Of a DNA stretch of 31,382 bases, positions 6,646 to 14,451 are shown piece by piece. Position 1 is the first letter of the stretch. Each line of letters begins with the position of its first letter. The translations under genes were made by a program, and so were the position numbers. The stretch is from a virus: IMG/VR virus record IMGVR_UViG_3300027733_000147, positions 1 to 31,382 of that record, one strand, 5' to 3'. Under the pieces are notes generated by a model that was given only the letters and a program-made list of their open reading frames with translations, was not told the origin of the DNA and did no database searches.

Positions 6646-6674
6646 ATTATAGTGCAGAACGCAATACCGGTCAA
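6646..6674 (-). promoter_or_regulatory. sigma70-like promoter, TTGACC-17-TATAAT
   Basis: On the minus strand, TTGACC lies at 6674-6669 and TATAAT at 6651-6646 with a 17-nt spacer. It sits directly after the bidirectional terminator and upstream of the second promoter. Its -10 is followed by AAGCAC and an ATG. Confidence 0.82.
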
Positions 6675-6680
6675 CCTCAA

Positions 6681-6710
6681 AAAAAAACCCTACATGCAGT
6701 AGGGTTTTTG
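6681..6710. terminator. bidirectional Rho-independent terminator
   Basis: A perfect hairpin ACCCTAC (6687-6693) / GTAGGGT (6699-6705) with loop ATGCA is flanked by an A-run on the left and a T-run on the right, so it should work in both directions. On the minus strand it ends the transcript of the structural gene whose stop is at 6726. Confidence 0.88.
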
Positions 6711-6725
6711 ATCAGCCAGCAGCGA

Positions 6726-7295
6726 TCAAGTCGGCACGACTAATATTACATTGTTAGGGTCTACGAAAAAGTCAAAAGTCACTGTTTCGCCATCAGCGAT
6801 AGGATACACCCAATCCCCAGTTTGGCCGCCGACGTTTTCTCGCCATGTCCAAGATTGACCATTTTTAGTGAGATTAGAAATGCCATCACTTTCTACAGTA
6901 TTGGTATTTGGATCACCATAATAAGAATCCGGATATACTGTCGTGACCCAGGTGAATGTACTCGGGTCGTCGGGGTTGATAGGAACATTTGGATCTGTGG
7001 CTTCTCTCTGCGCCGTAAATCCTGAATAATTCATCCAGAAATGACCGAAAAACAAAGTGCCTCCTGTTACCGAAATGGTCACAGGCATCTGACCAGTGGT
7101 TTCGGTCGTGGTTTCAAATACTACCAATTCATCTTTTGCCGGCCTAGGTAATTCGTCGGACTGGGGAATTACATCAACTACGGTGGTTGTAACAGGGCCA
7201 TTGACAATTTCGCTGCCATTATATGTTGCCCGGACCTGCACATCTCCACCTGTAGAGTATGCGCTACCTATCATTTTGACTATTCTTTGGACCAT
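6726..7295 (-). CDS. probable virion structural protein under late promoter
   Basis: The frame is open to 7364, but ATG 7295 is chosen because CAGGAGATAAAATC gives a strong ribosome binding site there and a TATAAATA late promoter lies 21 nt upstream. The 189-aa product starts MVQRIVKMIGSAYSTGG, a beginning seen in conserved proteins of aquatic T4-like phages (from memory). It is rich in T, V, G and D, with beta-type strands throughout: GPVTTTVVDVIP, PVTISVTGGTLFFGHFWMNY, and YPDSYYGDPNTNTVE. It ends FDFFVDPNNVILVVPT. Late expression and composition fit a capsid decoration or tail protein, but this is inference. A terminator follows the stop. Confidence 0.8.
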   Translation of the reverse strand: MVQRIVKMIGSAYSTGGDVQVRATYNGSEIVNGPVTTTVVDVIPQSDELPRPAKDELVVFETTTETTGQMPVTISVTGGTLFFGHFWMNYSGFTAQREATDPNVPINPDDPSTFTWVTTVYPDSYYGDPNTNTVESDGISNLTKNGQSWTWRENVGGQTGDWVYPIADGETVTFDFFVDPNNVILVVPT

Positions 7296-7315
7296 GATTT
7301 TATCTCCTGATACTG

Positions 7316-7323
7316 TATTTATA
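7316..7323 (-). promoter_or_regulatory. T4-type late promoter TATAAATA
   Basis: The minus strand reads TATAAATA at 7323-7316, an exact match to the T4 late promoter recognised by gp55 sigma with the gp45 sliding clamp. It starts immediately after the stop codon of the upstream glycosyltransferase gene and precedes the ribosome binding site and ATG (7295) of the structural gene. Confidence 0.8.
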
Positions 7324-8154
7324 TCAAACCCAATGGGTTTTGATCTCAGCATCTGCGACTTCATGTGGTTTTGGGTCGCCGTGGAATATCAGCACACTAT
7401 TGTCCGGGCTCAGTATAGTGCCGCGATTAGGACGATAATAGGTCCTATTTTTAAAATTCATCCCACCATCTAATGCTGTCCACCGCCAACTCACCACTCT
7501 GCGTTCATCCAAGAAGCGTCTTTTCTGTGCAGAGATCACTGTGTTTAAATAGTCCTGGTCGCCGCCGTGGTGATGACGGGTTCTTATGCGCTCTATTCCC
7601 TGTTGTTCAAATTGAGTCCATATTGATGCCCACTCGCGTGTGTTCCAATACATCACTGATGAATTCATATTGTAGCAATCCGGACGCCATAATGATCGGA
7701 AATCTCGCACGGTCCAAAAGAATACCGGACTGAGATTCACGATCCAATCTATGTTATTCACGATCACTGTGTCTAGATCAAAATACAATAATTGTCCTTG
7801 GAAATGGTCTGAGTTGAATAGTTGCATCTTGTACCACCAACTGCGTTTACGTCCTGATACCCCCGGCCATTCAGTTAAATCATGCCGGACCATGTGTGCA
7901 GGCACAGGGCGGCTGGGTTCTGTATATACATGTAATCTCGCACCACGTGACAAATGGCGGTTTAACATGTTGTAAAGGCGTTCTACATAAACAAAATCAT
8001 ATCCGTCGCCATGTATAACACAGGCACAATCCACTGGGTCTTGTGGTGTGACCACTGTGGGTGGTGTGACCGGTGCAGGTGCAGGTTCTAGTTTCCGGGC
8101 ACGATGTGCAGATCGTGCTGCACGATGCAGATCTTTTTCGGCTCGAGTGGCTAT
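7324..8154 (-). CDS. glycosyltransferase, DxD GT-A (GT8-like), probable AUA start
   Basis: The sugar-nucleotide and metal-binding motif YFDLD (DxD at residues 126-128) lies after a WWYKMQLF segment. Near the C-terminus are HHHGGDQDYLN and FHGDPKPHE, typical of small GT-A enzymes. The conventional start would be GTG 8055, which has no ribosome binding site. The frame stays open and protein-like for 33 more codons (ATRAEKDLHRAARSAHRARK, then a PAPAP linker). An ATA at 8154 sits 5 nt after AGGGGA, next to the upstream stop, which suggests an AUA start (276 aa). Alternatives are an ATG-to-ATA sequencing error, an ATT at 8160, or the GTG. It probably glycosylates a virion or host surface target. 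Confidence 0.8.
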   Translation of the reverse strand: MATRAEKDLHRAARSAHRARKLEPAPAPVTPPTVVTPQDPVDCACVIHGDGYDFVYVERLYNMLNRHLSRGARLHVYTEPSRPVPAHMVRHDLTEWPGVSGRKRSWWYKMQLFNSDHFQGQLLYFDLDTVIVNNIDWIVNLSPVFFWTVRDFRSLWRPDCYNMNSSVMYWNTREWASIWTQFEQQGIERIRTRHHHGGDQDYLNTVISAQKRRFLDERRVVSWRWTALDGGMNFKNRTYYRPNRGTILSPDNSVLIFHGDPKPHEVADAEIKTHWV

Positions 8155-8155
8155 T

Positions 8156-8944
8156 TTAATCCCCTGGTGGATTATGCCAATAACTGGGATATCTTGTCAG
8201 GATAGCCTGTACCGATTCGGGATATTGAGTATCCACTACATGTGTAGTGGCTTTGTGATTTATCGCACTGATAGTGTCTCTTCTTTTAAATGCCTGCAAC
8301 ATCTCTTCAGGATCTCTGTGCTGAGTTTCTATACAACTCACTACCTTGTTGCGTATGAGATCGTCAGACCCCATCCAGGTCCAGTGCCATCCCACTGGCG
8401 TATTGATTCCCACACAATGATCTCTGTTTTTGCGTTTGATGCTGGCACCTTTGTATAACTCGTGTGGTGTGTCAAACATACTGCGGCGTGCTACTACTGA
8501 CCCTTTCCACCCGCGCTCGGCCCGCTGGTCAAACTTGTACATGTACATCTCAAATCCGCAGCTGACAGGTCGATCATGTTGATCCATTGTGGCCACGATT
8601 TCTGCCCAGCATTCGGGATTGATAATTTCATCTAAATCGCCGTGGATGATGATATCATCGGCACTGTATGCTACTAATGCAGGTGCTATGGCTTGCCGCA
8701 TCATGGTTTCGCATACCAAATTGGTCTGCTCTGCTGTTAGTTCCAATGTGACAACTTGGATTCTATCGCCGTAGCGTTTTTGATAGCGGGCAAGGTTGTC
8801 TAGTAGATTGTAGGGTTTTGGAATGCCGCTAAAAGTTCTGCTGGCTTCTAGTATCACCCAGCGGTCCACATACTGGTCGGTGATGGCCAGATGTATGTCC
8901 AGCATGTCAAATTCGTTGTTGAATAATAAAGTATCAATGATCAT
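8156..8944 (-). CDS. glycosyltransferase family 17 (beta-1,4-GlcNAc transferase-like)
   Basis: 262 aa. The N-terminus (DTLLFNNEFDMLDIHL, then DRWVILEASRTFSG) and the metal site IIHGDLDEI (D103-x-D105-E106) followed by P110 are the hallmarks of family 17 glycosyltransferases. The animal members transfer bisecting GlcNAc, while bacterial and phage members have unknown acceptors. The GWHWTWMG segment near 183-190 is also typical. Its stop is followed directly by the ribosome binding site of the next glycosyltransferase. It belongs to a run of five minus-strand sugar and methyl-transfer genes. Confidence 0.88.
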   Translation of the reverse strand: MIIDTLLFNNEFDMLDIHLAITDQYVDRWVILEASRTFSGIPKPYNLLDNLARYQKRYGDRIQVVTLELTAEQTNLVCETMMRQAIAPALVAYSADDIIIHGDLDEIINPECWAEIVATMDQHDRPVSCGFEMYMYKFDQRAERGWKGSVVARRSMFDTPHELYKGASIKRKNRDHCVGINTPVGWHWTWMGSDDLIRNKVVSCIETQHRDPEEMLQAFKRRDTISAINHKATTHVVDTQYPESVQAILTRYPSYWHNPPGD

Positions 8945-8946
8945 GA

Positions 8947-9579
8947 TTAGAACTTATAGATGATTTGGTAAGCGTCATAGACTGGAAGAATCTTTTTTGT
9001 TTCCAGGTAATCTGCTATGTAATGGCCTTTGCCTGTGCGTTGATTGCTGTTTAAAAATCTGCTATTATCATCAATCACCACCATAGCACCCGGTCTTAAA
9101 TGTGGTTCGATTGCTTGAAATTCTCGTAGATGATGTTGGGCACTGAGATGATCGTTTTTCCATTTTACATCATAACTGTCAAGATAAAAAAGGTCCACAC
9201 GATTTAAATCCAATTGTGTAGACAAATATAACACACTATCCTCACACGTGGATTCAAATCTGTCTGACACGATGAAATTTCGCGCAGTATTCACTGCTAA
9301 CGGATCTATATCTACACTACGCACACTGCCGTTGTGATGTTGTACAAATTCGGTAAACAGTTGAGCACTCTGCCCATCTTTCCAATTGCCAGGATTTCTC
9401 AGTGTACCAGTTTCAACAATATGATATTCACTTTGCCCCAGGCTTTCGAGATAGGCAAACACAAGATTGAATCCGTCGGCTCGTTGATAAAGACCTTCGA
9501 TTAATCCCCTTTTGGCACCACTCACCCGAGGATTTAATAAGTCGTAGTAATTGTCACGATAAAAAGAAAGCCAGGACAT
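8947..9579 (-). CDS. class I SAM-dependent methyltransferase-like protein, 210 aa
   Basis: The Rossmann signature appears as HIVETGTLRNPGNW (motif I region, about 53-66), an acidic loop SVDIDPLAV (about 88-96), VDLFYLDSYD (about 128-137) and RPGAMVVIDDNS (about 162-173). This order matches the Methyltransf_24 group of small class I methyltransferases often found in sugar loci. The ETGT motif replaces the usual ExGxxxG, so catalytic competence is uncertain. It starts at ATG 9579, 7 nt after the preceding stop, and ends 2 nt before the GT17 gene. The substrate is unknown; a sugar hydroxyl on the same glycan is plausible from context. Confidence 0.75.
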   Translation of the reverse strand: MSWLSFYRDNYYDLLNPRVSGAKRGLIEGLYQRADGFNLVFAYLESLGQSEYHIVETGTLRNPGNWKDGQSAQLFTEFVQHHNGSVRSVDIDPLAVNTARNFIVSDRFESTCEDSVLYLSTQLDLNRVDLFYLDSYDVKWKNDHLSAQHHLREFQAIEPHLRPGAMVVIDDNSRFLNSNQRTGKGHYIADYLETKKILPVYDAYQIIYKF

Positions 9580-9586
9580 GAGTTAT

Positions 9587-10168
9587 TTAAATCAAACTAC
9601 TGTCGTCAAATGGTTTTGTAACCAGCCAACAGCGTCCTGCTCGTCGAACTCGGATATCCAGTGGTCTAAAGAAATCCCATACTGCCTGTTGCACACCCGG
9701 GTATCCCTTGGTATAATCGTCGCCACCGAACATGGATCCAGGACGTAATTTTGGCCACCACGCATTTAAATCATTTGTCACAGCCTCATAACTATGTCCC
9801 GCATCTACGTAACAGAAATCCACAGAATCATCTTCGAATTTCTTGGCAGCATTCCAACTGATCATGCTCAACATCTTGATCTGTTTCAATATGGGTTTTA
9901 CATTTTGTCTGAATATCTTGCGAAGATCCTGCACAATAGCAGTATCATATGCGATCGCTGCTTCACCTTTCCAGGTGTCCACACAGTAGAATTCACCTAG
10001 TTTGTCTCTGTTGATCAGTTCAACCACACAATATGCAGCACTACGTCCGGTCCAAGATCCCAATTCCACCCAGGTACCGCCAGCAGGAAATTGGTCTATT
10101 ACTAAATCTAACATCACAGTATTTTTGTGGCTCATAAAGCCCGAGATGTCTTGATAAAAATGTTCCAT
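9587..10168 (-). CDS. class I SAM-dependent methyltransferase, 193 aa
   Basis: Motif I is WVELGSWTGRSAAY (about 33-46), followed by FYCVDTWKGE (about 60-69), then DFCYVDAGHSYEAV (about 116-129) and PGSMFGGDDYT (about 142-152). This is the typical Methyltransf_24 pattern with a Y-V-D-A/G-x-H element. The start at ATG 10168 overlaps the upstream stop as TAATG. Sugar or cephalosporin-type hydroxyl O-methylation is known for relatives; here the acceptor is presumed to be a glycan because of the surrounding glycosyltransferases. Confidence 0.85.
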   Translation of the reverse strand: MEHFYQDISGFMSHKNTVMLDLVIDQFPAGGTWVELGSWTGRSAAYCVVELINRDKLGEFYCVDTWKGEAAIAYDTAIVQDLRKIFRQNVKPILKQIKMLSMISWNAAKKFEDDSVDFCYVDAGHSYEAVTNDLNAWWPKLRPGSMFGGDDYTKGYPGVQQAVWDFFRPLDIRVRRAGRCWLVTKPFDDSSLI

Positions 10169-10881
10169 TATTGATTTTCAAATAGCACTTGATGATCAAA
10201 TTCCATTAAATGATGGAATTCGTCGATTGAAAGATTGGCATGTTTAGGATACATTCTCCAGGTGTGTGTGGGCAAGTTATCTAGCACGTGAACATCTTTG
10301 ATTCTGTCAGGGTGATAAAAGAAACTGTTAACACCGGTAGTGTCCACGGTGAAGAATCGATATCCAAATCGTTCAATCAACAATTGATATGCACCCAGAC
10401 TGCATCCACAATAGGTCTTTTTATATTTGGCCAGGCCGGGTCGCGCACTCACGATTTGGTCTCGATAATAACTGAGATATTCCAAACACATCACAGCCGG
10501 ACGGAAATCATGATTATACAGCAGATCTTTTAAAACCCAGAAATCAAAACTGTCAATGTCCAGACTGAAAAAATCCGGGGTGCGGGTGGGCCAGGATTCT
10601 ATTAAAGATCCCATTGAATCAATGGCAACCACACAGTTTCTGTGCTCGTAGTCAGGATGCGCCCAGGCGCCTGGTCTTAGATCATGCCCGACACCGCGAT
10701 AGCCACGGTTCTCCACAAGATTTCGGATCATGTTTTGCTCGCCTGTTCCGGAACCAATTTCAATGGCCCAATGATCGGGATCTCGGATATGTGAACACAA
10801 TAGATCTATTATACCATCTTCTCTGTGCTGAGAACTGAACTGGTATTCGTAAGGTAAAAAGTATTCATTCAAGGTGGTCAT
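10168..10881 (-). CDS. methyltransferase-fold protein, 237 aa
   Basis: The frame extends to 10932, but ATG 10881 (MTTLNEYFLPYEYQ) is the likely start, since longer versions would overlap the divergent gene. The FSSQHREDGIIDLL segment followed by WAIEIGSGTGEQNMIRNL (about 38-55) and GVGHDLR (about 63-69), then FFSLDIDSFDFWVLKDLL (about 100-117), matches class I methyltransferase proteins found in polysaccharide loci (SQ-x-x-EDG type). It has similarities to FkbM enzymes. The promoter region is shared with the divergent cupin gene; a GGTAAATA sequence lies just 4 nt upstream of the ATG but departs from the late consensus by one base. Confidence 0.75.
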   Translation of the reverse strand: MTTLNEYFLPYEYQFSSQHREDGIIDLLCSHIRDPDHWAIEIGSGTGEQNMIRNLVENRGYRGVGHDLRPGAWAHPDYEHRNCVVAIDSMGSLIESWPTRTPDFFSLDIDSFDFWVLKDLLYNHDFRPAVMCLEYLSYYRDQIVSARPGLAKYKKTYCGCSLGAYQLLIERFGYRFFTVDTTGVNSFFYHPDRIKDVHVLDNLPTHTWRMYPKHANLSIDEFHHLMEFDHQVLFENQ

Positions 10882-10905
10882 AATGTATTTACCGTTATAT
10901 ACGCC

Positions 10906-10913
10906 GATAAATA
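10906..10913 (+). promoter_or_regulatory. possible late promoter GATAAATA
   Basis: The sequence matches NATAAATA, the form reported for late promoters of cyanophage T4 relatives. It ends 5 nt before the ATG of the cupin gene (10919), so the transcript would have almost no leader. The divergent intergenic gap is only 37 nt and shows no better promoter. Confidence 0.45.
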
Positions 10914-10918
10914 TTTCT

Positions 10919-11266
10919 ATGAACAACATCACAGAACGACCCTGGGGCTACTATCAAGTATTGCATCAAGTTGGCACCCATGTCAAACTCAAAGAACTCA
11001 CTGTCATGCCTGGACAACGGCTCAGCATGCAGCGTCATGAGCGCCGTGCAGAGTTTTGGTTTGTGGCCGAAGGGCAAGCCACTGTTTATACTGTAGATCC
11101 GCACAGCACAGAATACGAGTTGCTGGAAAAACCCCGGCAGCATGAGCATTGTTGGATCGAATTAGGAGAATGGCATCAACTGTGCAATGACACCGATCAA
11201 CCACTGAAGTTGATTGAAATCCAATACGGTGAAGACTGTGTTGAAGAAGATATCGAGCGCAGATGA
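10919..11266 (+). CDS. standalone ManC-type cupin (mannose-6-phosphate isomerase type II C-domain)
   Basis: 115 aa starting at ATG 10919 (MNNITERPWGYYQVL). The sequence RPWGYYQVL, VKELTVMPGQRLSMQRH, RAEFWFVAEGQATV, WHQLCN and IEIQYGEDCVEEDIER reproduces almost the whole C-terminal cupin of bifunctional GMP/PMI enzymes. Metal ligands are probably the His and Glu of QRHERRAEFW and the His of GEWHQL. In bacteria this domain isomerises fructose-6-P to mannose-6-P. Here the nucleotidyltransferase domain is missing, so GTP-mannose pyrophosphorylation must come from the host or elsewhere. With the GMD encoded 5 kb away it points to GDP-mannose-derived sugars. Its end overlaps the next gene by 4 nt. 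Confidence 0.9.
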   Translation: MNNITERPWGYYQVLHQVGTHVKLKELTVMPGQRLSMQRHERRAEFWFVAEGQATVYTVDPHSTEYELLEKPRQHEHCWIELGEWHQLCNDTDQPLKLIEIQYGEDCVEEDIERR

Positions 11267-11952
11267 AACCTATTCCTGTGTTTGTGGGCTATGATCCTAG
11301 AGAAGCCATTGCCTATCACACCTGTGTGAATTCAATCATACGCAACAGCAGCAGACCTGTGGCCATAGTGCCAGTGGCGTTGAACTTGTTCAAAGAGTAT
11401 TCGGAAACACACACAGATGGATCAAATCATTTCATTTACACACGCTTCTTAGTGCCGTATCTCATGGACTATCAAGGCTGGGCCATATTCATCGATGGTG
11501 ACATGATCCTACGCGGTGACATCGCTGAACTGTGGGAGTTGAAAGACTACACCAAAGATGTCATGGTTGTAAAACATGATTACGAGACTCGCATGACTGA
11601 AAAGTATCTAGGTAGCCCAAATGAAAACTATCCTAGAAAGAATTGGAGTTCAGTTATCTTATGGAACTGCAATGCTATACGCAACAAGACCTTGACTCCA
11701 GAATTCGTACAGCAAAGCACCGGTGCATTCTTGCATAGATTTTCCTGGCTCGACGACGAACGCATAGGCGAGTTACCCTCTGCATGGAACTGGTTAGATG
11801 TGGAGTACGAGTGGAATCCACTAGCAAAACTTGTGCATTACACACTGGGAACACCTTGCTTTCATGAGTTTGCTGATCGCGGAGACTTCTGTGATGACTG
11901 GCACAAAGAGCGTATCTTTACTGAATACTGTCAACAGAGGGTGAGTCAATGA
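11263..11952 (+). CDS. glycosyltransferase, GT8-like
   Basis: 229 aa. The N-terminus PVFVGYDPREAIAYHTCVNSI and the segment SNHFIYTRFLVP are typical of GT8-type retaining enzymes in phages and bacteria. The DxD metal site is FIDGDM (D78, D80), and the C-terminal half has NWLDVEYEWNP and LVHYTLGTPCFHEF. The enzyme would use a nucleotide sugar on the cytoplasmic side; donor and acceptor are not visible from sequence. It overlaps its neighbours by ATGA on both sides, so all four plus-strand genes of this block are probably one operon. Confidence 0.87.
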   Translation: MKPIPVFVGYDPREAIAYHTCVNSIIRNSSRPVAIVPVALNLFKEYSETHTDGSNHFIYTRFLVPYLMDYQGWAIFIDGDMILRGDIAELWELKDYTKDVMVVKHDYETRMTEKYLGSPNENYPRKNWSSVILWNCNAIRNKTLTPEFVQQSTGAFLHRFSWLDDERIGELPSAWNWLDVEYEWNPLAKLVHYTLGTPCFHEFADRGDFCDDWHKERIFTEYCQQRVSQ

Positions 11953-12761
11953 GCGGTTGGATCTTTCTCAGCAAAGGCGGCGAGGACGAGTACATAAACA
12001 TGTTGGCTGCTAGTGCCAAAATAAAGCCTACCGATTCAGACTACTTTGATTATCAATATGACATAGCAATAGATCGTAATCAGTTGGTACTACGCGGCAT
12101 TCTCAAGCACAAGATCATGAAACAGTGTTTAGCGGATGGCAACAACTTCTATTATATGGATTCAGGGTATGTGGGTAACAATGTAAGTACACGCAATAGC
12201 CAAGGCATCAAATACTATCACAGGATAGTACTGAATGATCTACAACACAGGATCATACGCCCAAGGCCCAGTGATCGCTGGGATCGTTTAGAGGTGACAC
12301 CGCATCCAAGACGAACAGGGCATAAGATTATCGTGGCTGCACCGGACGAGAAGCCCTGCAGATATTATGGTATTGATCAACAACAATGGATAAAGGAAAC
12401 TGTGGCCAAAATTAAAAAGCACACGGATCGTCCTGTGGTAGTGCGTGAACGAGCACCAAAAAGAGAAGATCGAGTATTAAACGAACCACTGAGCCAGGTA
12501 TTGGCACAAGATGTGCATGCCCTGGTCACTTTCAACAGCATAGCAGCGGTAGAGAGTATATTAGCAGGTGTGCCAGCATTTGTGTTAGCACCCAGTCATG
12601 TGGCAGAACCTGTGGCCAATAGAGATCTTGCACTGATAGAAAAAGTATTCTATCCTGATCGAGATTTGTTGATGGCCTGGTGTCACAGCATGGCCTACGG
12701 GCAATATCATGTTCGTGAGTTGAAAGATGGAACAGCATTTAGGATGATGCAAGAAATATGA
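11949..12761 (+). CDS. Kps-like polysaccharide glycosyltransferase-related protein, paralogue 1
   Basis: 270 aa. The C-terminal half has FNSIAAVESILAGVPAFVL (about 195-213) and PVANRDLALIEK, preceded by DRPVVVRERAPKRED. The position and shape of these elements match the HP and S-x-x-x-E-A motif region of capsule Kps-type (KpsC/KpsS) proteins. However, the RPHP signature of its two paralogues is replaced by RERAP here. The N-terminal half (WIFLSKGGEDEYI, NNFYYMDSGYVGN) is diverged. It may be a Kdo-transferase-like or related B-fold enzyme, or an inactive relative. It overlaps both neighbours by 4 nt. Confidence 0.72.
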   Translation: MSGWIFLSKGGEDEYINMLAASAKIKPTDSDYFDYQYDIAIDRNQLVLRGILKHKIMKQCLADGNNFYYMDSGYVGNNVSTRNSQGIKYYHRIVLNDLQHRIIRPRPSDRWDRLEVTPHPRRTGHKIIVAAPDEKPCRYYGIDQQQWIKETVAKIKKHTDRPVVVRERAPKREDRVLNEPLSQVLAQDVHALVTFNSIAAVESILAGVPAFVLAPSHVAEPVANRDLALIEKVFYPDRDLLMAWCHSMAYGQYHVRELKDGTAFRMMQEI

Positions 12762-13723
12762 AAGTCATAAGTTACACTGCCACGCTTCCCCAAAAAGAGA
12801 AGTACACCGAAGAGAGTCTTAAAAATGCCACCGACAAACTTAACACCTTACGATTTTTTGCACAAGGTGTTAACGCTATAGGTGATCAGGGCATAATCGA
12901 AGTTGATCAATGTTATCAACCTAGCGATGTAGCAGTTATTCTGGGCTGGGTTCATGAACATGGCAAAACTGCTGCACATCTACAGTTCAGACAAGAGATC
13001 CTAGACAAGCAGCAGGCATCAGGAGGCCGTACTGTGATAGCAGACAGCAACTTGTTTCTGTACAAGAACCGAGAGAATCCGGGCTATTGGCTGCGCTACA
13101 GTTATGACGGAATCTTTGCCAGTACTGGCGAATACTGCGATCATGAACCTGATCCGGCACGATGGGATCAAGTGCAGAACTCGTGTGGGGTGCAGTTGCA
13201 ACCCTGGCGACAGACTGGCAACCATGTGTTGCTATGCCTGCAACGAGATGGCGGATGGAGCATGGCCGGGTGGGATGTGATAGATTGGGCATTGAAGAAC
13301 ATAATCGAAATACGCAAGTATAGTGATCGACCCATACGCATACGCCCGCATCCTGGTGACAAGAAGGCCAAAAAATATTGTGATAGACTGTTGAAACTAT
13401 GCCAGGGTCGCAGGATCAACCATATTGCACTCAGTGCGGAAGGAACCAGTATGACAGAAGATTTCGTCAACTGCTGGGCGGTTGTGAATCACAACTCTAG
13501 TCCGGCTGTAGCAGCAGTGCTGGAAGGCATCCCGGTGATCCTTACAGATCCTGTGCGTAGTCAAGCAGGGGATGTGGCTACCCAGGGCATCAACCGTATA
13601 GAAAATCCGCTCATGCCCGACCGTGAAGCATGGGCACAACGAATTAGTCAGTTCCATTGGAGTCACGAAGAACTACGCACTGGAGCATGCTGGGCACACA
13701 TGAAAAAATGGGCAAAAAAATGA
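12758..13723 (+). CDS. Kps-like polysaccharide glycosyltransferase-related protein, paralogue 2
   Basis: 321 aa. Motifs: DRPIRIRPHPGDKKAKK (RPHP element), then VVNHNSSPAVAAVLEGIPVIL and PVRSQAGDVATQGINRIENP near the C-terminus. These correspond to the donor-binding elements of capsule Kps-type glycosyltransferases. The N-terminus (about 1-60) aligns with the third paralogue at 15931 around an AVILGW...HGKTAAH region. It uses ATG 12758 with 4-nt overlap. Function is inferred from motif order and from the neighbouring glycosyltransferases; the donor sugar is unknown. Confidence 0.75.
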   Translation: MKVISYTATLPQKEKYTEESLKNATDKLNTLRFFAQGVNAIGDQGIIEVDQCYQPSDVAVILGWVHEHGKTAAHLQFRQEILDKQQASGGRTVIADSNLFLYKNRENPGYWLRYSYDGIFASTGEYCDHEPDPARWDQVQNSCGVQLQPWRQTGNHVLLCLQRDGGWSMAGWDVIDWALKNIIEIRKYSDRPIRIRPHPGDKKAKKYCDRLLKLCQGRRINHIALSAEGTSMTEDFVNCWAVVNHNSSPAVAAVLEGIPVILTDPVRSQAGDVATQGINRIENPLMPDREAWAQRISQFHWSHEELRTGACWAHMKKWAKK

Positions 13724-14451
13724 TACAAGTAATCACCAGTTTCAATCAACTCTACTACGACCTTATTGGTAAAGATTGCGTAAGCAGTTTCCTAGAACAT
13801 TGGCCTAAGGAATTGTCACTTACTTGTTATGTAGAAGAATTCCGTCTACCAACACATGACCGTATACAGCAGATTACTTTTTCAAAATTACACGCGGATT
13901 ACAAAAAATATCAACTGGAACCCGGGTTAAATCAGAGCATGAAAAAGTTTGCCAAGAAAGCCTACAGCGTGATGCATGCCATGCACCATAGCACAGCAGA
14001 CTGGATCATATGGTTGGATGCGGATGTGATCACTACCCAATCTCTGCCTATTGAATTATTGCAGAGAGTACTCAGGCCTGGGCATCTTTCAGCATATATG
14101 GGTGTGAAATACACCTTGGACAAAGGCGGCAAACCTGGCAATTGGTTGGTACCCGAAACTGGTTTTTTTGCTGTGAACACTCAACATGCGGATTTTGCTG
14201 CATTCAGAACAGAATACTGCCGCAGATACCACGAACGAGATTATGCAGATCTACGTAGATTTTACGACAACGATGTGTTTGGTGCTGCATTGTTGGCAGT
14301 ACCTGACGCTCAAGTTTTTGATCTATGTGAGAGTTTTGGCAAGAAATACAAAACTCCACTGCGTCATACCATACTGGGTGATCATCTCATACATTACAAG
14401 GCCAAGCACTCAAAGGCCGAATACAATCAAGACGACGCAGACGACCAGTAA
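13720..14451 (+). CDS. DxD glycosyltransferase-like protein, 243 aa
   Basis: The frame extends to 13657, but ATG 13720 overlaps the previous stop as ATGA and gives the natural start MIQVITSFNQLYYD. The motif WIIWLDADVIT (DxD at D100 and D102) follows KKFAKKAYSVMHAMHHS. Later elements include GNWLVPETGFFAVN and RFYDNDVFGAAL. It is a paralogue of the gene that starts at 15254, which shares HKAYSVFHA and LFWMDADMV. Its last 25 nt overlap the 3' end of that gene tail to tail. It is likely a GT-A glycosyltransferase with unknown substrate. Confidence 0.82.
   Translation: MIQVITSFNQLYYDLIGKDCVSSFLEHWPKELSLTCYVEEFRLPTHDRIQQITFSKLHADYKKYQLEPGLNQSMKKFAKKAYSVMHAMHHSTADWIIWLDADVITTQSLPIELLQRVLRPGHLSAYMGVKYTLDKGGKPGNWLVPETGFFAVNTQHADFAAFRTEYCRRYHERDYADLRRFYDNDVFGAALLAVPDAQVFDLCESFGKKYKTPLRHTILGDHLIHYKAKHSKAEYNQDDADDQ

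Noticed and set aside
6632-6652. TTGACA and TATTAT on the plus strand, promoter-like
   Set aside because: The spacing is only 6 nt, and the match arises from the opposite-strand promoter bases.
7324-8055. GTG 8055 as start of the GT8-like glycosyltransferase
   Set aside because: No ribosome binding site precedes it, and coding-like sequence continues 33 codons upstream to an ATA with AGGGGA at proper distance. It is kept only as an alternative.
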